A DNA stretch of 64,000 bases from Bin55 sp965205545 (GTDB lineage Bacteria > Pseudomonadota > Gammaproteobacteria > Pseudomonadales > Azotimanducaceae), in assembly GCA_965205545.1 (NCBI GenBank), contig OZ242170.1, positions 2,914,001-2,978,000 of the forward strand. The letters are read 5' to 3'. The number at the start of each line of letters is the position of its first letter. Position 1 is the stretch's first letter. Both the position numbers and the translations under genes were made by a program. Of this stretch, positions 45,005 through 54,165 are shown piece after piece. Under the pieces are notes generated by a model, which did not search any database, had not been told where the DNA came from, and saw only the letters and a program-made list of their open reading frames with translations.

Positions 45005-45751
45005 TCAATTGTTCCTAAACCAATCGGTAACCCAGGAGGTATTTTGATTGCGATTTACAAGATCAACTCTCATATTTGCCAAGATCACTCCGGCAACGAA
45101 AACATACAAGCTAATCATGTTGACAAACAACGGTAGCAGAAACACCGTGTCAATCGCAATTTTCCTTCCCAACTCAATGCTTGCAGGTTGATGAAGCGTT
45201 GTAAACCACTCGACAGAGTACTTTATGATCGGAATATTGATTGCCCCAGCAATGGCAAGTATGCTGACGGCAAACGCTGCCCGTTCCCTCCGTCCAATTG
45301 CCTGTCGCAACGCGATAAGGCCGAAGAACAGAAAGAACAAAATCAAAACTGAAGTCGTTCGAGCATCCCAAATCCACCAAACGCCCCATGTTGGGCGCCC
45401 CCACAGGATTCCAGAGATCAGTGCAAGAGCCGTTGTAATTGCTCCAATGGGTGCTGCGGCAGCCATGAAGACATCCGCCATTTTCAGCCGCCATATGATG
45501 TGGACCGCTCCTGCGACGGCAATCGCAATGTAGATCATCTGGGCCAGGTGAGCTGCTGGCACATGCAAATACATAATGCGCACGCTATCGCCTTGATATT
45601 TCTCGGGAGGAACAAAGAACAAGCCCCACGCTGAACCAATTGCAAGCCCTACGATTCCCAATAGGTAGAGCCAGAAAACCCACGGGCGAGCTCCTGAAAA
45701 GAAATGCTCCGGAGATGCCATCTGGTGAAACGTGCGTACGAGACGGTTCAC
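45005..45751 (-). CDS. ccmC: haem exporter membrane protein CcmC
   Basis: This 248-residue six-helix membrane protein presents haem to CcmE. It has the WWD motif WGVWWIWDARTTSVLIL and the conserved histidines in MYLHVPAAHLAQM. I chose GTG at 45751 with AGAGGAA upstream; an ATG at 45721 is possible. A 99-nt spacer separates it from ccmB, the largest gap in the ccm block. Confidence 0.95.
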   Translation of the reverse strand: MNRLVRTFHQMASPEHFFSGARPWVFWLYLLGIVGLAIGSAWGLFFVPPEKYQGDSVRIMYLHVPAAHLAQMIYIAIAVAGAVHIIWRLKMADVFMAAAAPIGAITTALALISGILWGRPTWGVWWIWDARTTSVLILFFLFFGLIALRQAIGRRERAAFAVSILAIAGAINIPIIKYSVEWFTTLHQPASIELGRKIAIDTVFLLPLFVNMISLYVFVAGVILANMRVDLVNRNQNTSWVTDWFRNN

Positions 45752-45850
45752 TTGTCGGTTGGTTCCTCTGCTGAATGACGTGTAGCGGCTGTGGGATCGG
45801 GCAAATGCATCCTCGAGGAAGTCAGTATGTGCATGCTCAATTGCTCCAAC

Positions 45851-46519
45851 TTACCGATCTTGGCTGACACGTAGGATTGGACCTAGCGATAGTGGTACGG
45901 CGGTTAGCGTACCCGTGAGAATAGCAAACAAACCAACTAGCTGCGGTGTGTATTCGGCGTCAATGTGAAACTGGTGGCACACGCCGATTCCCAAGAGCAA
46001 GACAGGTACATAGAGTGGAAGAATAAGGAGGGTTAGCAATACGCCACCGCGACCTAATCCGACAACGAGAGCTGCACCTATCGCGCCGATCAAGGTGAGT
46101 GCGGGAGTTCCTATTAACACCGTCGCCATGAGCATAGCCAAGGTCTCTGGGGGCAGTCCAAATCCAAGTCCAACAATGGGAGCCAGAACACCGATTGGAA
46201 GTCCCGTTAGCAGCCAATGTGCTCCCAACTTTGCGCAAATAGCTGGCAATGTAGCTGTTCTATCAATTAGCACGGGAGCGAGAGTTCCATCGTCGTAGTC
46301 GCGCCGAAATATGCCTTCCATAGCCAGCATGTTGGCAAATAGTGCGGTCGTCCAAACAGCGGGAATGCCAGAAATCTGTCGAGTATCCAGATCGCTTCCG
46401 AATACGATTGCAAATACCACTCCCGTCAACGCAAAAAAGGCAAGCGGATTGAGCATCTCCACACCAGAGCGGATGGCAATAAGCAAGTCCCGTTTGAGCG
46501 TCGCAGCAAAGCGCGTCAT
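45851..46519 (-). CDS. ccmB: haem exporter protein CcmB
   Basis: This 222-residue membrane subunit of the CcmABCD complex has six hydrophobic helices. Family features include LKRDLLIAIRSG at the start, FRRDYDDGTLAPVLID in the first loop, and GLGRGGVLLTLLILPLYVPVL. Its ATG overlaps the end of ccmA (ATGA). Confidence 0.96.
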   Translation of the reverse strand: MTRFAATLKRDLLIAIRSGVEMLNPLAFFALTGVVFAIVFGSDLDTRQISGIPAVWTTALFANMLAMEGIFRRDYDDGTLAPVLIDRTATLPAICAKLGAHWLLTGLPIGVLAPIVGLGFGLPPETLAMLMATVLIGTPALTLIGAIGAALVVGLGRGGVLLTLLILPLYVPVLLLGIGVCHQFHIDAEYTPQLVGLFAILTGTLTAVPLSLGPILRVSQDR

Positions 46520-47109
46520 GCTATGCCCAACACTATGTGCTCATCGGTCGTCGAAGCAATTGGAAGATGAGTAGCAACAATTGCTGAGCCACCCTTGCTT
46601 CGATGGCTATCGAGCATGGTTGCCAACAATTCCTCTCCCTGCGAGTCGAGCGAGGCAATTGGCTCGTCGAGTGCCCACAACGAATGGTGTGCAAGCGTTA
46701 GTGCGCAAAGTGCCCCTCGCTTGACCTGTCCAGCTGACAGTTCATTGACTGGCACAGTGAAACACTGGTTGAGTCCGAATTCTGCAAGTCTATGGCGAAT
46801 ATCTTTGTCGCTAACGACGAGTTTGGACATCGCCGAAATCCACTTGATGTTCTCTACTAGAGTTAGAAGGCCCGACAATCCAGGTCGATGGCCCACAAAT
46901 CCAACACTGTTTGCGTAACTGATTGCCCTCCCTCGGTCAGGCTTTTGCAGTCCAAGGAGGATTCTCAATAGAGTGCTCTTCCCGCTTCCGTTTGGCCCAT
47001 TGAGTTCAATCAGCTGTCCTTCTTGGACATGCAAGGAAAGCTCCACGAACAACTCGCGGTTTTCTACAGAGTGGGTGAGACCTTCGGCTAGGAGAAGCGA
47101 TTTAGCCAA
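46516..47109 (-). CDS. ccmA: haem exporter ATP-binding protein CcmA
   Basis: This ABC ATPase (197 aa) powers release of haem-loaded CcmE from CcmCD. Walker A is GPNGSGKST, the signature LSAGQVKR, and Walker B LWALDEP with the D-loop SLDSQG. The H-loop His is in VATHLPI. It follows yheU by 9 nt and overlaps ccmB. Confidence 0.97.
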   Translation of the reverse strand: MAKSLLLAEGLTHSVENRELFVELSLHVQEGQLIELNGPNGSGKSTLLRILLGLQKPDRGRAISYANSVGFVGHRPGLSGLLTLVENIKWISAMSKLVVSDKDIRHRLAEFGLNQCFTVPVNELSAGQVKRGALCALTLAHHSLWALDEPIASLDSQGEELLATMLDSHRSKGGSAIVATHLPIASTTDEHIVLGIA

Positions 47110-47118
47110 TTTTGGTGT

Positions 47119-47352
47119 CTAGCTGCGAGCATTGCAATTCAGCTTTTTCAGTTCGTCGCTTGCCCAAATGTGCGCGGTTTCCGATTCAGTGTCGAACGTT
47201 ATCTGGGCTTTGCCACTCCTAAGTGCATTCACTACATTCTCTCGTTTCTGCTCGAGAGTTCCGTCTGTGACTGAACTGTCTCGCGATATGAATTCGTCGA
47301 TCAGGTTGTCAAGTGCAGTCTTCGACAATTCTGTGTAGGGAACCTTGATCAT
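47119..47352 (-). CDS. YheU family (UPF0270) protein
   Basis: This 77-residue cytosolic protein matches the UPF0270/YheU family: IKVPYTELSKTALDNLIDEFISRD, then the TLEQKRENVVNAL segment. The function is not established. I chose ATG at 47352, which overlaps the ttcA stop as ATGA; an upstream GTG at 47361 is also in frame. It lies between ttcA and ccmA in the same run. Confidence 0.9.
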   Translation of the reverse strand: MIKVPYTELSKTALDNLIDEFISRDSSVTDGTLEQKRENVVNALRSGKAQITFDTESETAHIWASDELKKLNCNARS

Positions 47353-48233
47353 GTTGTGCACGAAGTTTTGTCAACGCTACGGCTGTTGAGAAAAATGTTC
47401 GGATTGTTGCCGTTGCCAAAGGGAAAAAGGTTGGTGTCGCCCAAGTGCGAGGGTTTGACGTTTCTTATGGCCTTTGCAATTGTCTCGACGCGGCCCGGAA
47501 AGTCATTGTCCCAACTTCGCAACAGTTTCTTAATTTCCTGACGCTGAAGACCTTCTTGTGAGCCACACAGATTGCAGGGAATGATTGGGTGTCCGACCAA
47601 AGTAGAGTATTTTTCGATCAGTCGTTCTCGGACGTAGTACAGCGGTCTTATAACGTGATTGGCTCCATCGTCTGAAATCAAGTGGGGTGGCATCGACTTT
47701 AACGAGCCACCAAAGAACATGTTGAGAAAAAGGGTCTCTACGACATCGTCAGTGTGATGTCCGAGGGCTATTTTGGATGCCTTCAACCGTTGTGCGGCAC
47801 TGTAAAGAATTCCCCGTCTAAGTCGAGAGCAAATCGGACATTGAATCTTGCCATCGGGAGTCAACTCTTTTGCGATGGAGTAGGTGTCTTCTTGGATTAT
47901 TTCGTACTCGACACCTCTCTGTTCAAGGAATTTCGGGAGAACATGCATGGGAAAACCAGGGTGCTTCTGATCGACGTTTACAACGACGAGCGAAAAGTCT
48001 ATTGGCGCGCTTCGCTGCAATGCAACCAACACGTCAAGCATTGTGTAGGAGTCTTTGCCACCAGATAGGCATACCATCACCCGATCGCCGTCTGCAATCA
48101 TTTGATAATCGGCTATCGCCTGACCAACTAGACGTCTGAGTTTGCGTGAAATCCTGTTCAAGTCCACGCGTGCTCGATTTGCAATCGAGGGCAATTGCGT
48201 GCTCTCTTGTTGTGCCGTGGCTTCGAAGTTCAT
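47349..48233 (-). CDS. ttcA: tRNA 2-thiocytidine(32) synthetase TtcA
   Basis: This 294-residue iron-sulfur enzyme thiolates cytidine 32 in certain tRNAs, using ATP and sulfur relayed from a cysteine desulfurase. The PP-loop is SGGKDSYTMLDVL, and two CxxC pairs (CPICSRLRRG and CNLCGSQ) bind the cluster. Length fits the family. It precedes yheU and ccmA in the run. Confidence 0.97.
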   Translation of the reverse strand: MNFEATAQQESTQLPSIANRARVDLNRISRKLRRLVGQAIADYQMIADGDRVMVCLSGGKDSYTMLDVLVALQRSAPIDFSLVVVNVDQKHPGFPMHVLPKFLEQRGVEYEIIQEDTYSIAKELTPDGKIQCPICSRLRRGILYSAAQRLKASKIALGHHTDDVVETLFLNMFFGGSLKSMPPHLISDDGANHVIRPLYYVRERLIEKYSTLVGHPIIPCNLCGSQEGLQRQEIKKLLRSWDNDFPGRVETIAKAIRNVKPSHLGDTNLFPFGNGNNPNIFLNSRSVDKTSCTT

Positions 48234-48307
48234 GGGGAACTACCCATCTTGGGTTCCGTGGTCACGTAATTGGGGGTTCAAAGGCTTGGTCAATCGCGAG
48301 CAGTAAT

Positions 48308-49258
48308 TTACGACTTATTAGGAAGGGCGTGGTGTACTGACGGTCCTATGTGGCGGAGACTACGTTTTCTTGCGAATTTGATTTGTCGCGCCCGTTCACG
48401 CAATCCCTCACGGCGGGTTGAGGTCATGTCGCCTATGCACCTGGCGCAGCTTATACCGGGAACGTAATGCTCGGACTCACGATCACGCTCGGTGAGAGGT
48501 CGGCGACAACCGTGGCATTGCGTCGCAGCACCCTGGGATAGATCAGGCAAGACCGATACACGCTTGTCAAAAACAAAGCATTCACCTTGCCACAGCGACC
48601 GCTCAGCATTAGAGTCGAAATAGCCCAAAATTCCTTGATTAAGTTGGTAGATATCTGAAAATCCGTTTGCCGCAAGAGTTTGCGCAGCCTTTTCGCACCG
48701 AATTCCGCCAGTGCAGTAGATCGCAGTTCGCCTATCTCGGATTTCAGCGGTAGCGTTGGCCGCCCAACGTTCAAACTGCCTAAAGCTCTGAGTATCAGGA
48801 TCTATAGCGCGGCGAAAGCGACCAAGTCGAATCTCGTAGTTGTTTCTAACATCCAATACATTGGTGTCTGGCTCCTGAATCACTTGCGCCCACTTTTTGG
48901 GCGAGAGCTTTGGCGGACGCATCCCTGTAAAGTCAAACTGTCGGCCTAGACTAACTATTTCATTTCGCGGACGCACGATCAACCGGTCGAATGCTACATT
49001 CGATTTGTCTACTCCCGACCACTTTGGAACGACATCGGAAAAGTACTCGATTTCCTTAATTGCTTTGATAGTCCGATCAAGAGCGTCAGGGTCGAAGTGT
49101 CCCAGTGCCGCGTTGATCCCTTCGACAGCTACCAGTATCGTGCCCAATGTTCGCTCGTTGGAACAGATGCGCTCTATGATTTGGCAAGTCTTCTCAGGAC
49201 TATCAATAGGTACAAACTTGTAGAACGACACGACAATCAACAGTCGAACTCCATTCAA
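48308..49258 (-). CDS. trhO: tRNA uridine(34) hydroxylase TrhO (UPF0176, rhodanese-type)
   Basis: This 316-residue enzyme makes 5-hydroxyuridine at tRNA wobble position 34 in an oxygen-dependent, prephenate-independent way. It has the N-terminal UPF0176 domain, a rhodanese domain with the catalytic cysteine in YCTGGIRCEKA, and a C-terminal cysteine-rich stretch (CHGCRRPL, CARCIGDM) likely to bind a metal. The start ATG overlaps the bolA stop. A 74-nt gap follows before ttcA. Confidence 0.95.
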   Translation of the reverse strand: MNGVRLLIVVSFYKFVPIDSPEKTCQIIERICSNERTLGTILVAVEGINAALGHFDPDALDRTIKAIKEIEYFSDVVPKWSGVDKSNVAFDRLIVRPRNEIVSLGRQFDFTGMRPPKLSPKKWAQVIQEPDTNVLDVRNNYEIRLGRFRRAIDPDTQSFRQFERWAANATAEIRDRRTAIYCTGGIRCEKAAQTLAANGFSDIYQLNQGILGYFDSNAERSLWQGECFVFDKRVSVLPDLSQGAATQCHGCRRPLTERDRESEHYVPGISCARCIGDMTSTRREGLRERARQIKFARKRSLRHIGPSVHHALPNKS

Positions 49259-49569
49259 TCAGCCTTGGAACCACCTCGGCAAGGGGGAGACATTGGCGCT
49301 TTGCCAAAGCGCTTTTGCCAGTCCTCTGCGGTATACAGGTGCAATGCCAGAGCGTGGACTGATTCTCGCAGTTCATCCGCCAATAGACCGTTAACCATGC
49401 GGTGGCGTTGTATCAATGGCAACCCCTCGAACCTTGGTGAAACCACGACAACCTTGAAGTGTGATTCCGAACCGGCCGGCACATTGTGATTGCTGCTCTC
49501 ATTCACTACTTCAAGATGATCGGGAGCCAATGTAGTTAGCTTGTCCTCTATTGTTTCTTGAACGGTCAT
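49255..49569 (-). CDS. BolA family protein
   Basis: This 104-residue BolA-like protein is expected to pair with a monothiol glutaredoxin in iron-sulfur cluster handling. The core FKVVVVSPRFEGLPLIQRHRMV-type strand-helix unit and the conserved HALALHLYTAEDW histidine segment are visible; the C-terminal CRGG tail is unusual. It begins with TAATG, sharing a base with the PP2C stop, and its own stop overlaps trhO. Confidence 0.95.
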   Translation of the reverse strand: MTVQETIEDKLTTLAPDHLEVVNESSNHNVPAGSESHFKVVVVSPRFEGLPLIQRHRMVNGLLADELRESVHALALHLYTAEDWQKRFGKAPMSPPCRGGSKAD

Positions 49570-50300
49570 TATTTGATCTTCGCTACTACGGCCGTAATGT
49601 TGTCCGTGCTCCCGTGTCGATCAGCCGTTTCGATCAAGCTTCCCAAGAGAATTGGCAGATTGTGCGAGTGGGCGTCCATGATTTCACAAATCTCTACGTC
49701 CGAAATGAAGTCTGATATTCCATCGGTACACATCATAATCACGTCGCCGGGAGCAAGTTCTTGGATTGTGATTTCGGGTTGCACGCTTTGAAAGGGTCCA
49801 ATGCAACGAGTGACAATGTTGCGGTTGTGGGCGGTTCTTGCTTGCTCCAAGGTCATTTCGCCCCTGTCGACCAGCTCTTGAACCACCGAGTGATCGCGCG
49901 TTATTCGAGACAACTCTTTGCGTCTCAGCAGATACGCTCGGGAGTCCCCAACATGGCCGCAGGTGACTTTGTAGTCATTGACCACCATTGCAACAAGCGT
50001 AGTGCCCATTCCTTGAAAATCACTATAGGTTTGACCTCGGTCGAAGACCACCTCATTTGCGAGCTCGATAGCCTTCACCATGTCTCCCGACTCAACCTCG
50101 CGCTCCTGGCTTACTTCGTTCAGATGATCGGAGATTTCATCAATAGCAATTCGAGCTGCAATATGACCAGCAGAGGTACCTCCCATGCCATCAGCAACCG
50201 CGAAAAACCCAAATTCGGGGCGGAGCGTGTATACATCTTCATTTCGGCTGCGAATCCGGCCAATCCAAGTCCTGCCGCGCGCCACGACTTCTTGCGTCAA
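49569..50300 (-). CDS. PP2C-family protein serine/threonine phosphatase
   Basis: This about 243-residue metal-dependent phosphatase removes phosphate from Ser/Thr in proteins. All PP2C motifs are present: RSRNEDVY, AVADGMGGTSAG, GHVGDSRAYLLRR, MCTDGISDF and STDNITAVV. The start is uncertain: TTG at 50300 gives a family-like N-terminus, GTG at 50285 is an alternative, and the open frame extends to 50579 with unnatural sequence. It heads the run leading into bolA-trhO-ttcA-ccm. No Ser/Thr kinase is nearby. Confidence 0.9.
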   Translation of the reverse strand: MTQEVVARGRTWIGRIRSRNEDVYTLRPEFGFFAVADGMGGTSAGHIAARIAIDEISDHLNEVSQEREVESGDMVKAIELANEVVFDRGQTYSDFQGMGTTLVAMVVNDYKVTCGHVGDSRAYLLRRKELSRITRDHSVVQELVDRGEMTLEQARTAHNRNIVTRCIGPFQSVQPEITIQELAPGDVIMMCTDGISDFISDVEICEIMDAHSHNLPILLGSLIETADRHGSTDNITAVVAKIK

Positions 50301-50648
50301 AAGGCTACTTAGGAGTTTCCTCGTGATTATGATAGTGCTTGTGTTGAGTTCGGCTCGATGTTGAGAAGGTCGTTTTGGAGTAACCGCAGTCGAATTGAGT
50401 AACACAGGAAATTCGGCGAAGCACCTGCGTTGCCCAGTGCGAAATGTCCGAACGCATCTAAGCTCAAAGCGAAGCGCCTTGGCAGAATGCCCCGACACAA
50501 TGGATCGTTGGGAAAACCCCGACTGGCCGGATGCGCAAACCTGCTTCCAACTTCGAACTGGTCCATCGAATGGCAGCATAGTAATTCTGAAGTGTCATCT
50601 AGCAAAGTAGAATTCACCTCTAAGAGTCGCGCCTAAGTAATCACTCTC
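50301..50648. other. divergent intergenic region, PP2C/yaaA
   Basis: This 348-nt stretch separates the PP2C gene (minus) from yaaA (plus). The PP2C frame stays open across most of it but does not look like protein. No clear promoter, RNA or other motif was recognised, though promoters for two divergent units should lie here. Confidence 0.45.
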
Positions 50649-51425
50649 ATGCTAGTACTGTTGTCTCCTTCAAAAAATCTCGACTTCAAAACCAAGCCAG
50701 TTACTAGAAAGCGAACGGAACCGATGTTTCTCGATAAAGCGGAAACCCTTATCGATGAATTGCGCACGTTGAAGCCTCGACAAATTGCAAAGCTCATGGG
50801 AATTAGCATGGATCTCGGGGAATTGAACGCTGACCGTTACTCGAACTGGGAGTTGAACACGCGGACTGGGCGACCAGCAGCTTTGGCGTTTCGTGGTGAC
50901 GTCTATCTGGGATTGGGGGCACGCGATTTCTCCGAGCGAGATTTCACGTCGGCACAACGCAGAGTTCGAATACTTTCTGGACTCTATGGCGTTTTGCGGC
51001 CGCTCGATATGATTCATCCATACAGGTTGGAAATGGGCACGGAGTTACAGTACGGTAATTCCAAGAATCTCTACGAGTATTGGGGTTCAACAATTGTGGA
51101 CCAGTTGAACTGCGAATTGGAGACACATCGCAATCCGATCTTGGTGAATTGCGCTTCGACAGAGTACTTTCCAGAGTCGAGTCAGAAGCGATTGAATTTT
51201 CCTGTAGTCAAATGCAGCTTCCTAGAGAAGCATGGGGACGACTATAGGTTCATGAGCTACTTTGGAAAGCGGGCGCGGGGACTCTTGGCGCGTCATGTCG
51301 TTCTGAACCGGACCGAGACTCGAAAAGGATTGAAGGAATTCTGTTTGGACGGCTACTACTTCGCAGATTGGCGGTCCACCCGGGATTCCTTTGTATTTCT
51401 TCGGGATGAGCGACCGTCCAATTAG
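50649..51425 (+). CDS. yaaA: peroxide stress protein YaaA
   Basis: This 258-residue DUF328/UPF0246 protein binds DNA and lowers free iron during peroxide stress in E. coli. Family hallmarks are MLVLLSPSKNLDF at the start, LSGLYGVLRPLDMIHPYRLEMG and LVNCASTEYF. Length fits. It is a single-gene unit that converges with the terC gene 24 nt downstream. Confidence 0.96.
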   Translation: MLVLLSPSKNLDFKTKPVTRKRTEPMFLDKAETLIDELRTLKPRQIAKLMGISMDLGELNADRYSNWELNTRTGRPAALAFRGDVYLGLGARDFSERDFTSAQRRVRILSGLYGVLRPLDMIHPYRLEMGTELQYGNSKNLYEYWGSTIVDQLNCELETHRNPILVNCASTEYFPESSQKRLNFPVVKCSFLEKHGDDYRFMSYFGKRARGLLARHVVLNRTETRKGLKEFCLDGYYFADWRSTRDSFVFLRDERPSN

Positions 51426-51449
51426 GTCCAACGCGCCCTTGATATTGCT

Positions 51450-52232
51450 CTAGCTCTTCTCACTGCGTACGGCTGAAGCGGCTGAGTAATACAGGTCGCC
51501 CAACTGCGCTTTGCGCAATGAAATTTTGGGTCGCTTGCTCAATAGCATGTTGAGCATTTGAACACCGAACGAAAATGCCATTGCGACGTAGATGTAACCC
51601 TTGTCGACATGAGCCCCCGAACCTTCGATTATGAGCACCAGACCGATCAACACTATGAAGCAAAGCGCTAGCATTTTCACTGGGGGATTCTCATCGACAA
51701 ATCGACTGATGGGGCCTGCAGCCAGCAGCATCACGAAAATGGAAATGACGATCGCAGCGATTATCACTGGAATGTTCTCTACGAGCCCCACCGCAGTTAT
51801 CACCGAATCGAGCGAAAAGACGATGTCCACCATCACAATTTGGAGAATGGTTCCAGCGAAAGTCACTTCTTTCCGTTCACCAAAAGCGCTTTCATCAACG
51901 ACCTCTAGCGAGTTGTGAATTTCACGCACGCCCTTGAATAGCAGGAACAGCCCGCCACCGAGAAGAATCAGGTCGCGGCCACTAAATGTATGTCCTGCGA
52001 GTTCGAGCCACGGATCGGTTAGACCCATCATCCAACTGACGCAGAGCAGCATCAGGATGCGCGCGAACATCGCTGCACCTAGACCAATGACCCTGCCCAA
52101 TCTTCTCTGTCGGTTAGGTAATTTGTTTGTCAGAATGGTTATGAAAACAACGTTGTCGATTCCCAACACTATTTCGAGCAGTGTCAGGGTAAGAAAGGCC
52201 GCCAACAGTTCGTAACTGAATATGAATTCCAT
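51450..52232 (-). CDS. TerC family membrane protein
   Basis: This 260-residue inner-membrane protein has about seven helices and the paired TerC motifs with acidic residues in membrane segments: LEIVLGIDNVVFI and MVDIVFSLDSVITAVG. Members are thought to move manganese or calcium, sometimes with riboswitch control; no riboswitch was seen here. The start is ATG at 52232. It is opposite to the DUF1244 gene. Confidence 0.93.
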   Translation of the reverse strand: MEFIFSYELLAAFLTLTLLEIVLGIDNVVFITILTNKLPNRQRRLGRVIGLGAAMFARILMLLCVSWMMGLTDPWLELAGHTFSGRDLILLGGGLFLLFKGVREIHNSLEVVDESAFGERKEVTFAGTILQIVMVDIVFSLDSVITAVGLVENIPVIIAAIVISIFVMLLAAGPISRFVDENPPVKMLALCFIVLIGLVLIIEGSGAHVDKGYIYVAMAFSFGVQMLNMLLSKRPKISLRKAQLGDLYYSAASAVRSEKS

Positions 52233-52319
52233 GCAAACTATCCCGCTAGGTTGCGCGTGTCGAAAAAGGGTTTGCTACTATTCGTGGTCAAGATTATTGA
52301 GTTCCTCACCGATACCGAC

Positions 52320-52616
52320 ATGGTAGACGAAACCAAAACGTCTAGCGAAGCACTTGAGGCCGCTGTGTTTCGTAGATTGCTGCAACACCTCGGCGAACGA
52401 ACGGACGTTCAGAACATCGAACTCATGAATTTAGCAGGTTTTTGTCGAAATTGCCTGTCCAAGTGGTATGTCGCTGCGGCTGAGGAAGCCGGCGTGTCAT
52501 TGGACTACGAACATGCTCGCGAGATAGTTTATGGAATGCCGTATTCGGAGTGGAAGGAACGATTCCAAAGCGAAGCGACGGCAGAGCAATTGGGGAAGTT
52601 TGAGGCTGGCGGCTAA
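52320..52616 (+). CDS. DUF1244 family protein
   Basis: This 98-residue cytosolic protein matches DUF1244: LEAAVFRRLLQHLGERTDVQNIELMNLAGFCRNC-type core with two conserved cysteines and a KWY motif, then a helical C-terminus. Function is unknown, though such proteins are frequent in Alpha- and Gammaproteobacteria. I chose ATG at 52320; the upstream in-frame TTG (52251) would add an odd hydrophobic leader. It lies 60 nt before lepB on the same strand. Confidence 0.92.
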   Translation: MVDETKTSSEALEAAVFRRLLQHLGERTDVQNIELMNLAGFCRNCLSKWYVAAAEEAGVSLDYEHAREIVYGMPYSEWKERFQSEATAEQLGKFEAGG

Positions 52617-52676
52617 CAGTTTGTCTCCTTCGTTTGGGTACCGTCCCGTACTGATGCAGTCGAATCCCGAGACAAT

Positions 52677-53402
52677 ATGACCGACTCAATAGACTGGAAA
52701 ATCTGGTGGCGTGACCGTCTCTATGCCTTTTGGCGCGATTGGCGGGCGTTTTTCGTATTCGTCATCCTGATGCTGATTTTCCGATCCGCCATTGCCGATT
52801 GGAACCACGTGCCATCTGGCAGCATGAATCCTGGCATTCTGGAAGGCGATCGACTGGTTGTGGACAAAATTGCCTATGACGTTCGCTGGCCATTCACGTT
52901 GCACCGTATAGCTAGGTGGGGTCACCCGGATCGTGGCGACATCGTGACGTTTCCGAGCCCGGAAACTGAAAAGGATCTGCTCATCAAGCGCGTGGTGGCG
53001 TTGCCAGGCGACACGATTGCACTGGATGCGAACATCTTGATTGTCAATGGTGTTAGATCTTCCTACACTCCGCTAACGAGCGACGAAATTGACACACTAC
53101 CGAAGAGTGTTCGGGGTGCCTACGACTTCATGTACGAGGACATCTTGGGCGATCGTCGCGTTGTGATGTGGGCAAAGCGGCGCTCTGGTGATCATGCCAT
53201 GAGGAATCTCGAGACAGTCGTCGTCCCCGACGGGCACTACTTCATGATGGGCGACAACCGTGACCGCAGTAGAGACTCTAGGGCCATTGGATTCATTGAG
53301 CGCCGAAGAGTGATTGGTCGCGCCCATACGGTGGCTTTTTCCCTCGACCTCGAAAACTACTGGCGTCCGAGAGTACGACGATTCTTTACGGAACTGCTGT
53401 AG
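52677..53402 (+). CDS. lepB: signal peptidase I LepB
   Basis: This 241-residue membrane-anchored protease removes signal peptides from exported proteins. It has a single hydrophobic segment (residues about 24-36), the catalytic serine in VPSGSM (Ser49), the catalytic lysine in LLIKRVVALPGD (Lys104) and the conserved MGDNRDRSRDSR box near the end. The E. coli enzyme has two membrane helices; this one seems to have one. Length fits shorter family members. Confidence 0.97.
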   Translation: MTDSIDWKIWWRDRLYAFWRDWRAFFVFVILMLIFRSAIADWNHVPSGSMNPGILEGDRLVVDKIAYDVRWPFTLHRIARWGHPDRGDIVTFPSPETEKDLLIKRVVALPGDTIALDANILIVNGVRSSYTPLTSDEIDTLPKSVRGAYDFMYEDILGDRRVVMWAKRRSGDHAMRNLETVVVPDGHYFMMGDNRDRSRDSRAIGFIERRRVIGRAHTVAFSLDLENYWRPRVRRFFTELL

Positions 53403-53531
53403 TCGCACCACAAGTGGCACTAACCAATTGGATTGCTGTCTACATCTAACGTAATTGCTCACTTCACTACAGGAAGGTGCAATGTGGAGTGTTGGAAAAT
53501 CAGCAAAAATGGGCGTACTTAGTACTTACTT

Positions 53532-54008
53532 GTGACTAAAGCGATTATTCGGCAGCTAGGTGCCTTAACGTTTGCAATTGCATTTACATTGGGTTGCGTT
53601 GGAACTCAGAATGCAACAAGTGGTTTGATCGTTATCACGAAACCGACTAACAGCCATCGACTTATTGAGCCTTTGGAAACAATAGAAGGGATAGGGGTTG
53701 AACTGACACTAGTTGGAGACTACCTACAAGTGACACGCCTGTTGCCAGGAGGACCAGCAGACACGCATGGCGGCCTGAAGAACGGGGATTTGCTGCTAGG
53801 CGTTGAAGACCCCGCTAGCGGATCTATGGTAGACGTTGAGGGATTGTCAATTAGCGACGTTGTGGATTTGATACGTGGTCCAAAGGGGACCAAGGTCACG
53901 TTGACCGTGGTTAGTAGAGCGAATTTGAGCATGACGCGAACCGTCACAATCTTGCGAGATGAATTGCAGGTCCCCTCATCGGATTGGCCAAATGATGGAG
54001 CAGATTAG
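53532..54008 (+). CDS. lone PDZ-domain lipoprotein
   Basis: This 158-residue protein has a lipoprotein signal (lipobox LGC, Cys at about residue 22) and then a single PDZ domain with LLPGGPADTHGGLKNGD, followed by DVVDLIRGPKGT. No protease domain follows. The PDZ strongly resembles that of the Prc-type protease encoded just downstream (GGPAELNGGVKEKD and DVVELIRGPKGT), so it is probably a partial duplication or an adaptor. The start is GTG at 53532. Confidence 0.8.
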   Translation: MTKAIIRQLGALTFAIAFTLGCVGTQNATSGLIVITKPTNSHRLIEPLETIEGIGVELTLVGDYLQVTRLLPGGPADTHGGLKNGDLLLGVEDPASGSMVDVEGLSISDVVDLIRGPKGTKVTLTVVSRANLSMTRTVTILRDELQVPSSDWPNDGAD

Positions 54009-54165
54009 CAATGCACTTCGGCCGTCGAACTCGAACTCTGATCCGCACGGAAGCTTTTGCGCCACAAGAGTGGGCTTGCATGCGGACATTGTGTAACATG
54101 TCAAATATCGCTTGCGAGTGTGGTTGCTCTTTAATGCACCTTAACGGTGAGCAGGATGCAAACCA

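Noticed and set aside
50301..50579. N-terminal extension of the PP2C gene up to 50579
   Set aside because: The added 90 residues do not look like a protein, have no start signal, and PP2C domains normally start at about the residue chosen.
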